A stretch of DNA of 64,000 nt. Source: Candidatus Rifleibacteriota bacterium (lineage in GTDB: Bacteria; Muiribacteriota; Ozemobacteria; Ozemobacterales; Ozemobacteraceae). The notes beneath the pieces are model-generated. The model saw only the letters and a program-made list of their open reading frames with translations. It made no database searches and was not told the origin of the DNA. The stretch is taken from NCBI GenBank assembly GCA_012517355.1, contig JAAYVD010000032.1, positions 1 to 64,000 of the forward strand. Reading direction: 5' to 3'. This document shows, in pieces, positions 1-10,039 of this stretch. Made by a program: the position numbers and the translations under genes. Position 1 is the first letter of the stretch. Each line of letters begins with the position of its first letter.

Positions 1-450
1 CACCCCGGAGCTTCCCGCACCCTTCGCCCTTGCCCTCCCGTTCCCCGCTTCCCCTGCAATCTTGAGGTGCCTGTCACCACGCCAGATCCCCTCATCCTCG
101 CCCCGCCAGCCTTCTTGACCACCCCGGAGCTTCCCGCACCCTTCGCCCTTGCCCTCCCGTTCTCCGCTTCCCCTGGAATCTTGAGGTGCCTGTCACCACG
201 CCAGATCCCCACATCCTCGCCCCGCCAGCCTCCTTGACCACCCCGGAGCTTCCCGCACCCTTCGCCCTTTCCCTCCCGTTCCCCGCTTCCCCTGCAATCT
301 TGAGGTGCCTGTCACCACGCCAGATCCCCACATCCTCGCCCCGCCAGCCTCCTTGACCACCCCGGAGCTCCCGCACCCCTCGCCCTTTCCCTCCCGTTCT
401 CCGCTTCCCCTGCGATCTTAAGGAGCATGTCACCCCGCCAGATCCCAAGA
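1..450. repeat. 119-bp tandem repeat, about 3.8 copies
   Basis: The anchor CCCCGGAGC recurs at 3, 122, 241 and 360, an exact period of 119 bp. Copies differ by a few substitutions, and the last one decays after about 430. The array probably continues to the left of the window. The unit is pyrimidine-rich on the plus strand. Because 119 is not a multiple of three, any reading frame changes at each copy, so I do not believe the minus-strand open frames here are genes. Confidence 0.9.
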
Positions 451-526
451 ACCCGCCAAATGCCCAGGACATTTTCGCCTTCCAGCGACAGGAATTTGGT
501 CATGTGTCCCCGAAATTCAGCTGTAG

Positions 527-532
527 TATAAT
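527..532 (+). promoter_or_regulatory. possible -10 element upstream of thrC
   Basis: A perfect TATAAT hexamer lies 62 bp before the chosen thrC start in the only AT-rich spot of this intergenic region. There is no convincing TTG-type -35 element 16-18 bp upstream, so the call rests on the -10 alone. Confidence 0.35.
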
Positions 533-594
533 TTCATTCGCCTCGGCGTGGCCGTTTGGCGAACGGGCAATCTTCTGGAATCTGGGGGTACACG

Positions 595-1827
595 ATGTCT
601 GTCGTAGGAATGAAATGCATGCAGTGCGGGAAGGAATTCCCTCCCGCCCCGGACCGGTATGTCTGTGATACCTGTGGCATCGACGGGATTCTCGACGTCC
701 TGTACGACTACTCGAAGGTCAAGATGTCCAGGGCCGATCTCGAGAAGAATCCCGATCGATCCCTCTGGCGGTACCGCGCCATGCTTCCCCTCAAAAAGGA
801 AACCCCCGTGTCCCCCCTCCAGGTCGGGTGGACCCCCATGTACCCCCTGCCCCGATTCCACAAGGAGCACGGGATCAATGTCCTCCTCAAGGACGACGGC
901 CGCAACCCGACGGCTTCCCTCAAGGACCGGGCCTCCGCCGTCGGCGTGGCCATGGCGGTCGAAGCCGGGGCCAAGGCCATCGCCGCCGCCTCCACCGGGA
1001 ACGCGGCAAGTTCCCTGGCCGGGTTTGCCGCCTCGATCGGCATGCGTACCTTCATTTTCGTTCCCAAACGGGCTCCCAAGGCCAAGATCGCCCAGTTGCT
1101 GGTATACGGGGCCAACACCATCGTCGTCGACGACACCTACGACCGGGCCTTTGAACTGTCGGTCGAGATCAGCCGGCGTCTGGGGTTCTACAACCGCAAT
1201 TGTGCCTACAACCCCTACTGCGTCGAGGGCAAGAAGACTGTCGCCTTCGAGATGTGGGAACAGAACGGGTTCCAGGTGCCCGACCGCGTGTACGTCTCCA
1301 TCGGTGACGGGTGCATCACTTCTGGGATCTACAAGGGCTTCTTCGACCTGATGCGCCTGGGGCTGACCGACCGGCTCCCCCGCATCATCGGGGTCCAGGC
1401 GGCCACCTGCAATCCCGTCGAGGTCGCCCTGCGGACCGGGGTCTTCACCCCGCAGGCGGGCAATACCATCGCCGACTCCATCGCCGTCGGGATCCCCCGC
1501 AACCGTCTCAAGGCCATGCGGGCCCTCCGCGAAAGCAAGGGCGACTGTATTTCGGTGACCGACGACGCCATCCGGGCCGGGCTGGTCGAGATGCCCAGGC
1601 AGACCGGGGTGTTCGGTGAGCCGGCGGGCGTGACCTCGTGGGCCGGGTTCCAGAAGGACCTCGCCGCCGGCAGGATCGGCAAGGGCGAAACCGTCGTCGT
1701 CCTCATCACCGGCAACGGTCTGAAGGACATCGAGTCGGCCATCTCCGTCTGCCAGCTGCCGACCCCGCTGGCCCCCGACCTGGCGACCATCGAAGCGCAC
1801 GTCAAGACGTTGGCCAATCGGGCCTGA
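595..1827 (+). CDS. thrC: threonine synthase
   Basis: The 410-residue product should convert O-phosphohomoserine to threonine with PLP in the cytoplasm. The N-terminus carries a zinc-ribbon-like pair CMQC (residues 8-11) and CDTC (24-27). The PLP lysine is K110 in NPTASLKDR, and a STGNAASS phosphate-binding loop follows, as in the fold-type II (PALP) threonine synthases. The open frame reaches back to 556, but ATG 595 is preceded 6 bp upstream by GGGGG and begins directly before the zinc-ribbon domain, so I chose it. The gene stands alone, followed by a hairpin terminator. The wider PALP family also includes cysteate synthase, but the zinc-ribbon form and the length favour ThrC. Confidence 0.9.
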   Translation: MSVVGMKCMQCGKEFPPAPDRYVCDTCGIDGILDVLYDYSKVKMSRADLEKNPDRSLWRYRAMLPLKKETPVSPLQVGWTPMYPLPRFHKEHGINVLLKDDGRNPTASLKDRASAVGVAMAVEAGAKAIAAASTGNAASSLAGFAASIGMRTFIFVPKRAPKAKIAQLLVYGANTIVVDDTYDRAFELSVEISRRLGFYNRNCAYNPYCVEGKKTVAFEMWEQNGFQVPDRVYVSIGDGCITSGIYKGFFDLMRLGLTDRLPRIIGVQAATCNPVEVALRTGVFTPQAGNTIADSIAVGIPRNRLKAMRALRESKGDCISVTDDAIRAGLVEMPRQTGVFGEPAGVTSWAGFQKDLAAGRIGKGETVVVLITGNGLKDIESAISVCQLPTPLAPDLATIEAHVKTLANRA

Positions 1828-1847
1828 TCCGCGAGGATCGGGTTTTT
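1824..1847 (+). terminator. intrinsic terminator after thrC
   Basis: A 7-bp stem (1824-1830 with 1835-1841, one G.T pair) has a GCGA loop and is followed by TTTTT at 1843-1847. It overlaps the thrC stop codon. Confidence 0.65.
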
Positions 1848-2093
1848 CGGCCCTTTTCCCGCCGCGCCGCCCCAATCCGGGCTTCCCTCCCCGTTCCGCG
1901 GGGTGGGCTGTTCATGGAATCCGCCCATGCACAAACATTATGTAAACCTCGGCCGAAGAAGGGGGGGGCGGGAACGGGGTCGGCGATGGGTGAAGACAAA
2001 GTCAAAGTGGACCGAGGACTGGCGCCTCTGCCGGCCAGGTCGTTGCAGGGGCGGTTCGAGGCCCCTCCCCTTCATTCCGGGGTTCGCTGGGCT
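1848..2093. other. intergenic region, no gene seen
   Basis: Between the thrC terminator and the folD promoter I see no credible coding frame, tRNA or known riboswitch. It holds a G-run near 1960-1970 and a small hairpin (AGGGGC 2047-2052 with GCCCCT 2061-2066) just upstream of the folD -35. Confidence 0.5.
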
Positions 2094-2122
2094 TTGACGA
2101 TCCTCTCAGGGAAGAGTATACT
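2094..2122 (+). promoter_or_regulatory. sigma-70-type promoter of folD and the glycine cluster
   Basis: TTGACG (2094-2099), a 17-bp spacer and TATACT (2117-2122) lie 35 bp before the folD start codon. Likely drives at least folD and perhaps the whole co-directional cluster to 9920. Confidence 0.75.
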
Positions 2123-2157
2123 CCCCCCGTTTTCCGACAACTCAGGGAGGGACAACC

Positions 2158-3036
2158 ATGACGGCAACTATTCTTGATGGTTCGGCAACCGCCAAGGCGA
2201 TCCGGGAAGAACTCAAATCCCAGGTCGATTCCCTCCGGCAACGCGGGGAAACCCCGCCCGGCCTGGCCGTCGTCCTCGTCGGCGACGATCCCGGCTCGCG
2301 GGTCTACGTCGACCAGAAACAGAAGGCGTGCGACAAGGCCGGGTTCTATTCGATCATGAGCAGGTTTCCGGCGGCCACGACCGAAGCCGAACTGCTCGGG
2401 CAGATCGACCGGCTGAACACCAACGCCGCCATCCATGGCATCCTCGTCCAGGTGCCGCTGCCCAAGCACATCGACGAGTCCCGCGTCATGCATGCCATCG
2501 ATCCGCGCAAGGACGTTGACGGGTTCCACCCCATCAACGTCGGCAAGCTGATGCTCGGCGACGACACCTTCTTCCCCTGCACGCCCCTCGGCTGCCTCGA
2601 ACTGCTCAAGCGCTACCGGGTCCCCATCCAGGGGAAGCGGGCCCTGGTCGTCGGCCGCAGCAACATCGTCGGCAAGCCGGTGGCCATGATGCTGCTGCGC
2701 GAACACGCCACCGTGACGATCGCCCATTCCCGCACCGCCGACCTGCCGGGCGAGGTCGGCCGCGCCGACATCGTGGTCGCCGCCATCGGCAAGCCCGAGT
2801 TCGTGAAGGGCGCCTGGCTGAAGGAAGGCGCGGTCGTGCTCGACGTCGGCATCAACGAAGTCCCCCACCCCACCACGCCCGGCCAGCGGCACCTGGTCGG
2901 CGACGTCGAGTTCGCCACCGCCCGGGAACGCGCCGGCTGGATCACGCCCGTCCCCGGCGGGGCCGGGCCGATGACCATCGCCATGCTCCTGCAGAACACG
3001 TTGAAAGCACGGAACCAGCTGGTTTCCGCCAAGTAG
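2158..3036 (+). CDS. folD: bifunctional methylenetetrahydrofolate dehydrogenase / methenyl-THF cyclohydrolase
   Basis: The 292-residue protein has the normal FolD length and interconverts 5,10-methylene-THF, 5,10-methenyl-THF and 10-formyl-THF. Catalytic positions are in place: Y50 and K54 in YVDQK, Q98 in QVPLP, and D121 in DVDGF. The NADP-binding segment VVGRSNIVGKP and the C-terminal PGGAGPMT signature are also present. A strong GGGAGGGA ribosome site precedes ATG 2158. The gene opens a cluster with the glycine cleavage system and serine hydroxymethyltransferase, all of which make or use methylene-THF, so here it probably moves one-carbon units from glycine or serine to the formyl level. 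Confidence 0.95.
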   Translation: MTATILDGSATAKAIREELKSQVDSLRQRGETPPGLAVVLVGDDPGSRVYVDQKQKACDKAGFYSIMSRFPAATTEAELLGQIDRLNTNAAIHGILVQVPLPKHIDESRVMHAIDPRKDVDGFHPINVGKLMLGDDTFFPCTPLGCLELLKRYRVPIQGKRALVVGRSNIVGKPVAMMLLREHATVTIAHSRTADLPGEVGRADIVVAAIGKPEFVKGAWLKEGAVVLDVGINEVPHPTTPGQRHLVGDVEFATARERAGWITPVPGGAGPMTIAMLLQNTLKARNQLVSAK

Positions 3037-3073
3037 AACCCCCACCATCACCACCCAACGGAGGAAACGCATC

Positions 3074-4228
3074 GTGAACCAGGACGTCCTGTTGATGACC
3101 CCGGGCCCCGTGAACCTCGATTCCGAGATCCTGCTGGCGGGCGCCCAACCCCTGCGGCATCACCGCACGAACGATTTCGCGCCCCTCTACGCCGACTGCG
3201 TGGCGCGCCTGAAGCGGCTGTTCAAGACGAAGCACCACCTCTTTTTGACGCATTCCTCGGGCACCGGCGGCATGGAAACCGCCATCGCCAACCTCTTCCA
3301 CCCCGGCGAGAAGGTCCTGACCGTCGAGACGGGCGCCTTCGGCGAGCGGTTCACCCAGATCGCCAAGGCCTTCCGGCTCGAGGCGGTCCCCCTGAAGTAT
3401 CCCTGGGGCCACGGCGCCAAGGTCGAAGACATCGAGCGGATGCTGAAGCAGCATCCCGACATCAAGGGGGTGACGGTCACCTTCAACGAGACCTCGACCG
3501 GGGTCCACAACAAGCTCGAGCCGATCGGCAAGCTGCTGCACGACCGCGGCGTGCTGTTCATCACCGACGGGGTGTCGGGCATCGGCGCCCTGCCGTTCGA
3601 CATGGATGGCTGGCACGTCGACTGCGCCATCAGCGCCTCGCAGAAGGGCTTCCTGGCGCCTCCGGGCGTGGGCATGGTCGCCCTGTCGGAACGGGCCTGG
3701 GCGAAGGTGCAGAAGGTCGAGTGCCACGGTTTCTACTACGACTTGAAGCATTACAAGAAGAACCAGGACCTGGCCATCCCCAGCTTCCCCTGGACGCCGG
3801 CCATCTCGGTCATGTTCTCGCTGGCCGCCGCCCTCGAGCGCATCGAGAAGAAGGGCATCGACCGGGTCTGCGCCCACTACGCGAAGCTGGCCGACGGGCT
3901 GCGGGCCGCCCTGGGCGCCCTGGGCCTCGAGATCTTCACCCAGCCCGACGTGCGGTCGAACGTGCTGACGGTCATCAACGCCCCCGCCGGCATCCACCCC
4001 TCGAAGATCGTGCGCGAGATCCGCGATTCGTATGGGGTGCTGATCGCGGGCGGGCAGGGGGAGATCACCGACAAGGTGTTCCGCATCACCACGATCGGGA
4101 CGATCGGCGAGAAGGAAGTGATCGCGACGGTCGGCCTGCTCGAACTGGCCCTGCAGAAGCTCGGGTATCTGAAGGAACTGGGCAAGGGGGTCACCGCCAC
4201 CCTGCAGAGCTTCGCCAAGGCTGGCTAG
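3074..4228 (+). CDS. class V aminotransferase, serine/alanine-glyoxylate aminotransferase type
   Basis: This 384-residue, fold-type I PLP enzyme starts with MTPGPVN, has the SSGTGGMETA phosphate-binding loop (about 61-70) and TDGVSG (D165), and carries the Schiff-base lysine K191 in SASQKGF. These are hallmarks of the alanine/serine-glyoxylate aminotransferase and phosphoserine-aminotransferase-like family. The start is GTG 3074 behind GGAGGA. Sitting between folD and gcvT, with glyA downstream, it most plausibly transaminates glyoxylate to glycine using serine or alanine and feeds glycine cleavage. The amino donor cannot be read from sequence, and an aspartate or 2-aminoethylphosphonate aminotransferase remains possible. 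Confidence 0.8.
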   Translation: MNQDVLLMTPGPVNLDSEILLAGAQPLRHHRTNDFAPLYADCVARLKRLFKTKHHLFLTHSSGTGGMETAIANLFHPGEKVLTVETGAFGERFTQIAKAFRLEAVPLKYPWGHGAKVEDIERMLKQHPDIKGVTVTFNETSTGVHNKLEPIGKLLHDRGVLFITDGVSGIGALPFDMDGWHVDCAISASQKGFLAPPGVGMVALSERAWAKVQKVECHGFYYDLKHYKKNQDLAIPSFPWTPAISVMFSLAAALERIEKKGIDRVCAHYAKLADGLRAALGALGLEIFTQPDVRSNVLTVINAPAGIHPSKIVREIRDSYGVLIAGGQGEITDKVFRITTIGTIGEKEVIATVGLLELALQKLGYLKELGKGVTATLQSFAKAG

Positions 4229-4254
4229 GCTCGGGAGATCCCATGGGAACACGC

Positions 4255-4274
4255 TTCGCGGCTGGCGCCGCGAA
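4255..4274. other. perfect inverted repeat upstream of gcvT
   Basis: TTCGCGGC (4255-4262) pairs perfectly with GCCGCGAA (4267-4274) around a TGGC loop in the short aminotransferase-gcvT gap. No T-run follows, so it is more likely an mRNA-processing, stability or partial-termination element than a full terminator. Confidence 0.6.
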
Positions 4275-4308
4275 ACAGGTTTGATCAGAGCGAGACAAGG
4301 AGAAAAGG

Positions 4309-5400
4309 ATGAAGAAGACCCCGTTGAGTGCCGTTCACGAGAAACTGGGCGGGCGCATGGTCGAGTTCGCCGGTTTTTCCATGCCCGTGCAGTACACGGG
4401 CATCATCGAGGAGCACACCGCGGTCCGGACGAAGGCCGGGCTGTTCGACCTGTTCCACATGGGTGAGTTCTGGCTGACCGGGCCGGATGCGCTGAAGAAC
4501 GTGCAGAAAGTCGTCACCCAGGACGCCGAGGCGCTGTCCGACCGGCAGATCGCCTACACGCCGATGTGCCGGCCCGACGGGTCGATCGTCGACGACCTGC
4601 TGGTCTACCGCTGGAACGCCGAGAAGTTCTTCCTGGTGGTCAACGCCTCGAACATGCAGAAGGACTTCGACTGGATCAAGTCGCAGCTGTCGGGAAACTA
4701 CGAGTTCGAGGACCATTCCGAGAAGACCGGCCTGATCGCCATCCAGGGGCCGTTCGCGCAGGAGATCCTGCAGAAGCTGACCCGGCAGAACCTGAAGGCG
4801 ATCAAGTTCTACTGGTTCACCAGCGGGGTCGTGAACGGGGTCAACTGCATCATCAGCCGCACCGGCTACACGGGCGAGGACGGCTTCGAGCTGTACTTCC
4901 CCGCCGAGAAGTCCGAGATGATGTGGAACGCGCTGATGGAGGCGGGCAAGCCCCTGGGCCTGCAGCCGATCGGCCTGGGCGCCCGCGACACCCTGCGGCT
5001 GGAAGCCCGGTTGATGCTGTATGGCAACGACATCCACGACCAGACGACCCCGATCGAGGCCAACCTCGACTGGACCGTCAAGTTCGCCAAGGGGCCGTTC
5101 AACGCCTCGGACGTGCTGAAAAAACAGAAGGAGGGCGGCACCGCGAAAACCCTCGTCGGCTTCGAGATGGGCAAGGGCCCCGCGCCGCGGCACGGCTATG
5201 CGATCTTCAGCGGCGGGAAGAAGGTCGGCGAGGTCACCTCGGGCACCATGTCGCCGACGTTGCAGAAGAACATCGGCCTGGGCTACGTCCCGCCGTCGCT
5301 GAAGGAGATCGGCAAGACCTTCGAAATCGAGATCCGCGGCAAGATGTACCCGGCCACCGTCATCCAGACTCCCTTCTACGTGAGGAAGAAAGACAAATGA
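4309..5400 (+). CDS. gcvT: glycine cleavage system T-protein (aminomethyltransferase)
   Basis: The 363-residue protein has the normal T-protein length. It releases ammonia from the aminomethyl-lipoyl H-protein and transfers the methylene group to THF. Recognisable segments are the N-terminal [10 protein letters not shown], the central [13 protein letters not shown] and [12 protein letters not shown] folate-binding signature, and a C-terminal barrel with [15 protein letters not shown] lies 8 bp before ATG 4309. Its last codons overlap the glyA start (ATGA at 5397-5400), implying translational coupling of the methylene-THF producer and user. The rest of the glycine cleavage system follows in the same direction. 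Confidence 0.95.
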   Translation: MKKTPLSAVHEKLGGRMVEFAGFSMPVQYTGIIEEHTAVRTKAGLFDLFHMGEFWLTGPDALKNVQKVVTQDAEALSDRQIAYTPMCRPDGSIVDDLLVYRWNAEKFFLVVNASNMQKDFDWIKSQLSGNYEFEDHSEKTGLIAIQGPFAQEILQKLTRQNLKAIKFYWFTSGVVNGVNCIISRTGYTGEDGFELYFPAEKSEMMWNALMEAGKPLGLQPIGLGARDTLRLEARLMLYGNDIHDQTTPIEANLDWTVKFAKGPFNASDVLKKQKEGGTAKTLVGFEMGKGPAPRHGYAIFSGGKKVGEVTSGTMSPTLQKNIGLGYVPPSLKEIGKTFEIEIRGKMYPATVIQTPFYVRKKDK

Positions 5401-6644
5401 GCACCACCCACCTGCACCAGACCGACCCCCAGATCTTCGAAATCGTCAAGCGCGAGCGGCAGCGGCAGATGTCGCAGCTCGAGCTGATCGCCTCCGAGAA
5501 CTTCGTGTCCGAGGCGGTCCTCGAGGCCCTCGGCTCGGTGTTGACCAACAAGTATGCCGAAGGCTACCCGGCCAAGCGGTACTACGGCGGTTGCGAGGTG
5601 GTCGACGAGGCCGAGAACCTGGCCCGCGACCGGGCGAAGAAGCTGTTCGGCGCCGACCATGCCAACGTGCAGCCCCATTCCGGGAGCCAGGCCAACCTGG
5701 CCGTCTACATGTCGGTGCTGCAACCCGGCGACACCTTCCTGGGCATGAACCTGCAGAACGGGGGCCACCTGACCCACGGCAGCCCGGTCAATTTCAGCGG
5801 CATCCTGTACAAGGTTGTTCCCTACGGGGTCGATGACAAGAACGAGGTCATCGATTACGATGCCCTCGAGAAGATGGCCGTCGAGCACAAGCCGAAGATG
5901 ATCATGGCGGGGGCCTCGGCCTACCCGCGGATCATCGACTTCGCCCGGTTCCGGAAGATCTGCGACAAGGTCGGGGCCGTCTTCGTCGTCGACATGGCCC
6001 ACATCGCCGGCCTGGTGGCCACGGGGCTGCACCCCAGCCCGGTGCCGCACGCCGACTTCGTCACCACCACCACCCACAAGACGCTGCGGGGGCCGCGGGG
6101 CGGCATGATCCTGTGCCGGGAGAAGTATGCCAAGCAGCTCGACAAGCTGATCTTCCCGGGCATCCAGGGCGGGCCGCTGATGCACGTGATCGCCGCCAAG
6201 GCGGTGGCCTTCCAGGAAGCGTTGCAGCCGGCTTTCCACGACTACCAGCGGAAGGTGCTGGCCAACGCCGCGGCCCTGGCCAAGGCCCTGCAGGAGAAGG
6301 GCTTCCGGCTGGTCTCGGGCGGCACCGACAACCACCTGATGCTGGTCGACCTGCGCACCAGGAACCTGACCGGCAAGGTCGCCGAGAAGGCGCTGGACCT
6401 GGCGGGCATCACCGTCAACAAGAACACCATCCCGAACGACCCGCAGTCGCCGTTCGTGACCTCCGGCCTGCGGCTGGGGACCCCCGCGGTGACCACCCGC
6501 GGCCTGGGCGTGCCGGAGATGAAGGAGATCGCCGGGCTGATCGACCGCGCCCTGGCGGCGGCCGAGGACCTGGAGAACCTGAAGAAGGTGAAGGCGGACG
6601 TGCACCGGCTGTGCGACCGGTTCCCCTTCTACCGGATGGACTGA
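5397..6644 (+). CDS. glyA: serine hydroxymethyltransferase
   Basis: The 415-residue PLP enzyme interconverts serine plus THF with glycine plus 5,10-methylene-THF. Visible are LIASENF (about 30-36), VVDMAHIAG (D199, H202) and the PLP lysine K228 in [14 protein letters not shown], all diagnostic. The frame is open far upstream, but that part is a shadow of gcvT; the ATG at 5397 overlaps the gcvT stop and gives the canonical N-terminus. Coupled to GcvT, it allows two glycines to be turned into one serine, or serine to be drained to one-carbon units. Confidence 0.96.
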   Translation: MSTTHLHQTDPQIFEIVKRERQRQMSQLELIASENFVSEAVLEALGSVLTNKYAEGYPAKRYYGGCEVVDEAENLARDRAKKLFGADHANVQPHSGSQANLAVYMSVLQPGDTFLGMNLQNGGHLTHGSPVNFSGILYKVVPYGVDDKNEVIDYDALEKMAVEHKPKMIMAGASAYPRIIDFARFRKICDKVGAVFVVDMAHIAGLVATGLHPSPVPHADFVTTTTHKTLRGPRGGMILCREKYAKQLDKLIFPGIQGGPLMHVIAAKAVAFQEALQPAFHDYQRKVLANAAALAKALQEKGFRLVSGGTDNHLMLVDLRTRNLTGKVAEKALDLAGITVNKNTIPNDPQSPFVTSGLRLGTPAVTTRGLGVPEMKEIAGLIDRALAAAEDLENLKKVKADVHRLCDRFPFYRMD

Positions 6645-6654
6645 GCCACCCCCC

Positions 6655-6673
6655 GACGCGCCGCCGGCGCGTC
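6655..6673. other. perfect inverted repeat between glyA and gcvH
   Basis: GACGCGCC (6655-6662) pairs with GGCGCGTC (6666-6673) around a 3-nt loop just after the glyA stop. No T-run follows. Together with the hairpin before gcvT it may set different mRNA levels inside one operon. Confidence 0.55.
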
Positions 6674-6710
6674 AGACGCTGAAAGTACAAACTGTACAAA
6701 GGAGAAAACC

Positions 6711-7097
6711 ATGGTTCCGACGAATTACAAATACACCAAGGATCACGAGTGGGCGAAGATGGACGGCAAGAAGGTCGTCATGGGCGTGACCGATTTCGCC
6801 GCCAAGCAGCTGGGTGACATCGTTTTCGTCGACATGCCCCAGGTGGGCACCAAGGTCGAGGCCGGCAAGACGATGGGCGTCATCGAGTCGGTGAAGACGG
6901 TGTCCGACCTGTTCTCCCCGGTGAGCGGGAAGATCGTCGCGCGCAACGACGCCATCGAGGGCGACCCCGCCCTGGTCAACCAGGACCCGTTCGGCAAGGG
7001 CTGGCTGGTCGAGATCGAGCTGGCCAACCCGGCCGAGTTCGACCGGCTCCTGAGCCCCAAGGATTACGAAGACCACGTCGCCCACTGCGGGCACTGA
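6711..7097 (+). CDS. gcvH: glycine cleavage system H-protein
   Basis: This 128-residue lipoyl carrier shuttles the aminomethyl group between P- and T-proteins. The lipoylated lysine is K62 in GVIESVKTVSD, inside a normal biotinyl/lipoyl fold with SPVSGKIV downstream. AAAGGAG lies 8 bp before the ATG. It is placed between glyA and the two P-protein subunit genes. The C-terminal HVAHCGH, with one Cys and several His, is slightly unusual for GcvH, but I assign it no function. Confidence 0.96.
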   Translation: MVPTNYKYTKDHEWAKMDGKKVVMGVTDFAAKQLGDIVFVDMPQVGTKVEAGKTMGVIESVKTVSDLFSPVSGKIVARNDAIEGDPALVNQDPFGKGWLVEIELANPAEFDRLLSPKDYEDHVAHCGH

Positions 7098-7113
7098 CCC
7101 GGACGGAGGAAAC

Positions 7114-8453
<1,340 letters not shown>

Positions 8454-8457
<4 letters not shown>

Positions 8458-9920
8458 TTTCCACCTCCGAACCCCTCATTTTCGAGATGTCCCAGCCGGG
8501 GACGACCGGCTACACCTTCCCCGAGCTCGGGTTCGACGAGATCGACCCGGCGGACCACATTCCCGCCAAGTTCCTGCGCCAGGACCTGCCGCTGCCCTCG
8601 GTGGCGGAGATCGACGTGGTGCGGCATTTCACGCGGCTGTCGCGGAAGAACCACGCGGTGGACGTCGGCTTCTACCCGCTGGGGTCCTGCACGATGAAGT
8701 ACAACCCCAAGATCAACGAGGACGTGGCGCGGCTGCCCGGGTTCGCCGGGCTGCACCCGTACCAGCCCGAGTCGACGGTGCAGGGCGCCCTGGCCCTGTT
8801 GAAGGACCTGGAGACCTCGCTGTGCGAGATCACCGGCATGGACGCCTTCACCCTGCAGCCGGCGGCCGGCGCCCACGGCGAGCTGACCGGCCTGCTGTTG
8901 ATCAAGGCCTATCACGACAAGAAGAAGAACAAGAAGACCAAGGTGTTGATCCCCGACTCCGGGCATGGCACCAACCCGGCCAGCTGCGCCCAGTGCGGCT
9001 ACGAGGTGGTCAACGTCAAGTCGAACGCGCAGGGCGGGGTCGACCTCGAGGACCTCAGGAGCAAGCTGTCGCCCGAGGTGGCCGGCCTGATGCTGACCAA
9101 CCCCAACACCCTGGGGCTGTTCGAGCCCGAAGTGGTGAAGATCGCCGAGCTGGTCCACGCCGTCGATGGGCTGCTCTACTACGACGGCGCCAACCTGAAC
9201 GCCATCATGGGCTGGACGCGGCCGGGCGACATGGGGTTCGACGTCATGCACGTCAACGTGCACAAGACGTTCTCGACCCCGCACGGCGGCGGCGGCCCGG
9301 GGGCCGGGCCGGTCGGCTGCAAGAAGCACCTGGCGCCGTTCCTGCCCTGTCCGCGGATCCTGTTCGACGGCAAGAAGTACACGCTCGAGACCAAGGCCAA
9401 GGGGTCGGTCGGCATGGTGCGGACCTTCACCGGCAGCTTCGGCGTGCTGGTGCGGGCCTACACCTACATCGTGCAGCTGGGGGCCGAGGGGCTGAAGGAA
9501 GCCTCCTCCCACGCGGTGCTGAACGCCAACTACCTGATGGCCCGGCTGAAGAAGCACTTCCTGCTGCCCCACGACCGGTTCTGCAAGCACGAGTTCGTGC
9601 TGTCGGGCAAACCGCAGGCGGCCAAGGGCGTGAAGACGCTCGACATCGCCAAGCGGCTGCTCGATTACGGGTTCCACGCCCCGACCGTCTATTTCCCGCT
9701 CATCGTCGAGGAGGCCATCATGATCGAGCCGACCGAGACGGAGAGCAAGAAGACCCTCGACCTGTTCGTCGATGCGCTCCTGAAGATCCTGCAAGAGATC
9801 GAGACGAACCCCGAGCTGGTCAAGACCGCCCCCCACTCCACCCCGGTGGGCCGGCTGGACGAGGCGACGGCCGCGCGCAAGCCGGACATCAACTTCTTCC
9901 AGCGGCCGGCCGGGTCATAG
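8454..9920 (+). CDS. gcvPB: glycine dehydrogenase (decarboxylating) subunit 2
   Basis: The 488-residue PLP-bearing half of the split glycine decarboxylase. The Schiff-base lysine is K271 in [16 protein letters not shown], and [15 protein letters not shown] (about 72-86) and [11 protein letters not shown] are typical of the family. The open frame begins upstream of 8454, but the ATG overlapping the gcvPA stop gives the right N-terminus. It is the last gene of the cluster. No dihydrolipoamide dehydrogenase (L-protein) or lipoate ligase gene lies in the window, so those must be shared and encoded elsewhere. Confidence 0.95.
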
Positions 9921-9930
9921 GGGAAGGGAG

Positions 9931-9966
9931 AACCCACGAATGCACACGGATGGACACGGATGAGCC
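9931..9966. repeat. short intergenic CACGGATG-type repeat remnant
   Basis: The stretch has CACGAATG, CACACGGATG and GACACGGATG in near-tandem. Similar ACACAGATGAACACCG and AACACGGGTG fragments occur in the intergenic regions at 29965-29991 and 31481-31494. This looks like debris of a dispersed short repeat rather than coding sequence, although it is open in the frame of the downstream gene. Confidence 0.45.
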
Positions 9967-10039
9967 GGACCCTGCTGGAGCGATCCGCGGGGTGGGAGCG
10001 TCCGTGCCCATCCGGCCGTGCGACCAGGGGGGGACGGGC

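Noticed and set aside
92-503. Minus-strand Gly/Arg-rich open frames over the left-edge repeat
   Set aside because: The 119-bp period shifts frame at each copy, there is no ribosome site and the composition follows the DNA repeat.
2041-2070. GGTTCGAG near 2053 as a T-loop of a tRNA gene
   Set aside because: No acceptor, D or anticodon stem can be formed around it; it is the loop of a small GGGGC/GCCCC hairpin.
1828-2157. Possible glycine or THF riboswitch upstream of folD and the gcv genes
   Set aside because: I looked for the conserved glycine-aptamer and THF-aptamer core sequences and did not find them; only a simple promoter and one small hairpin are visible.
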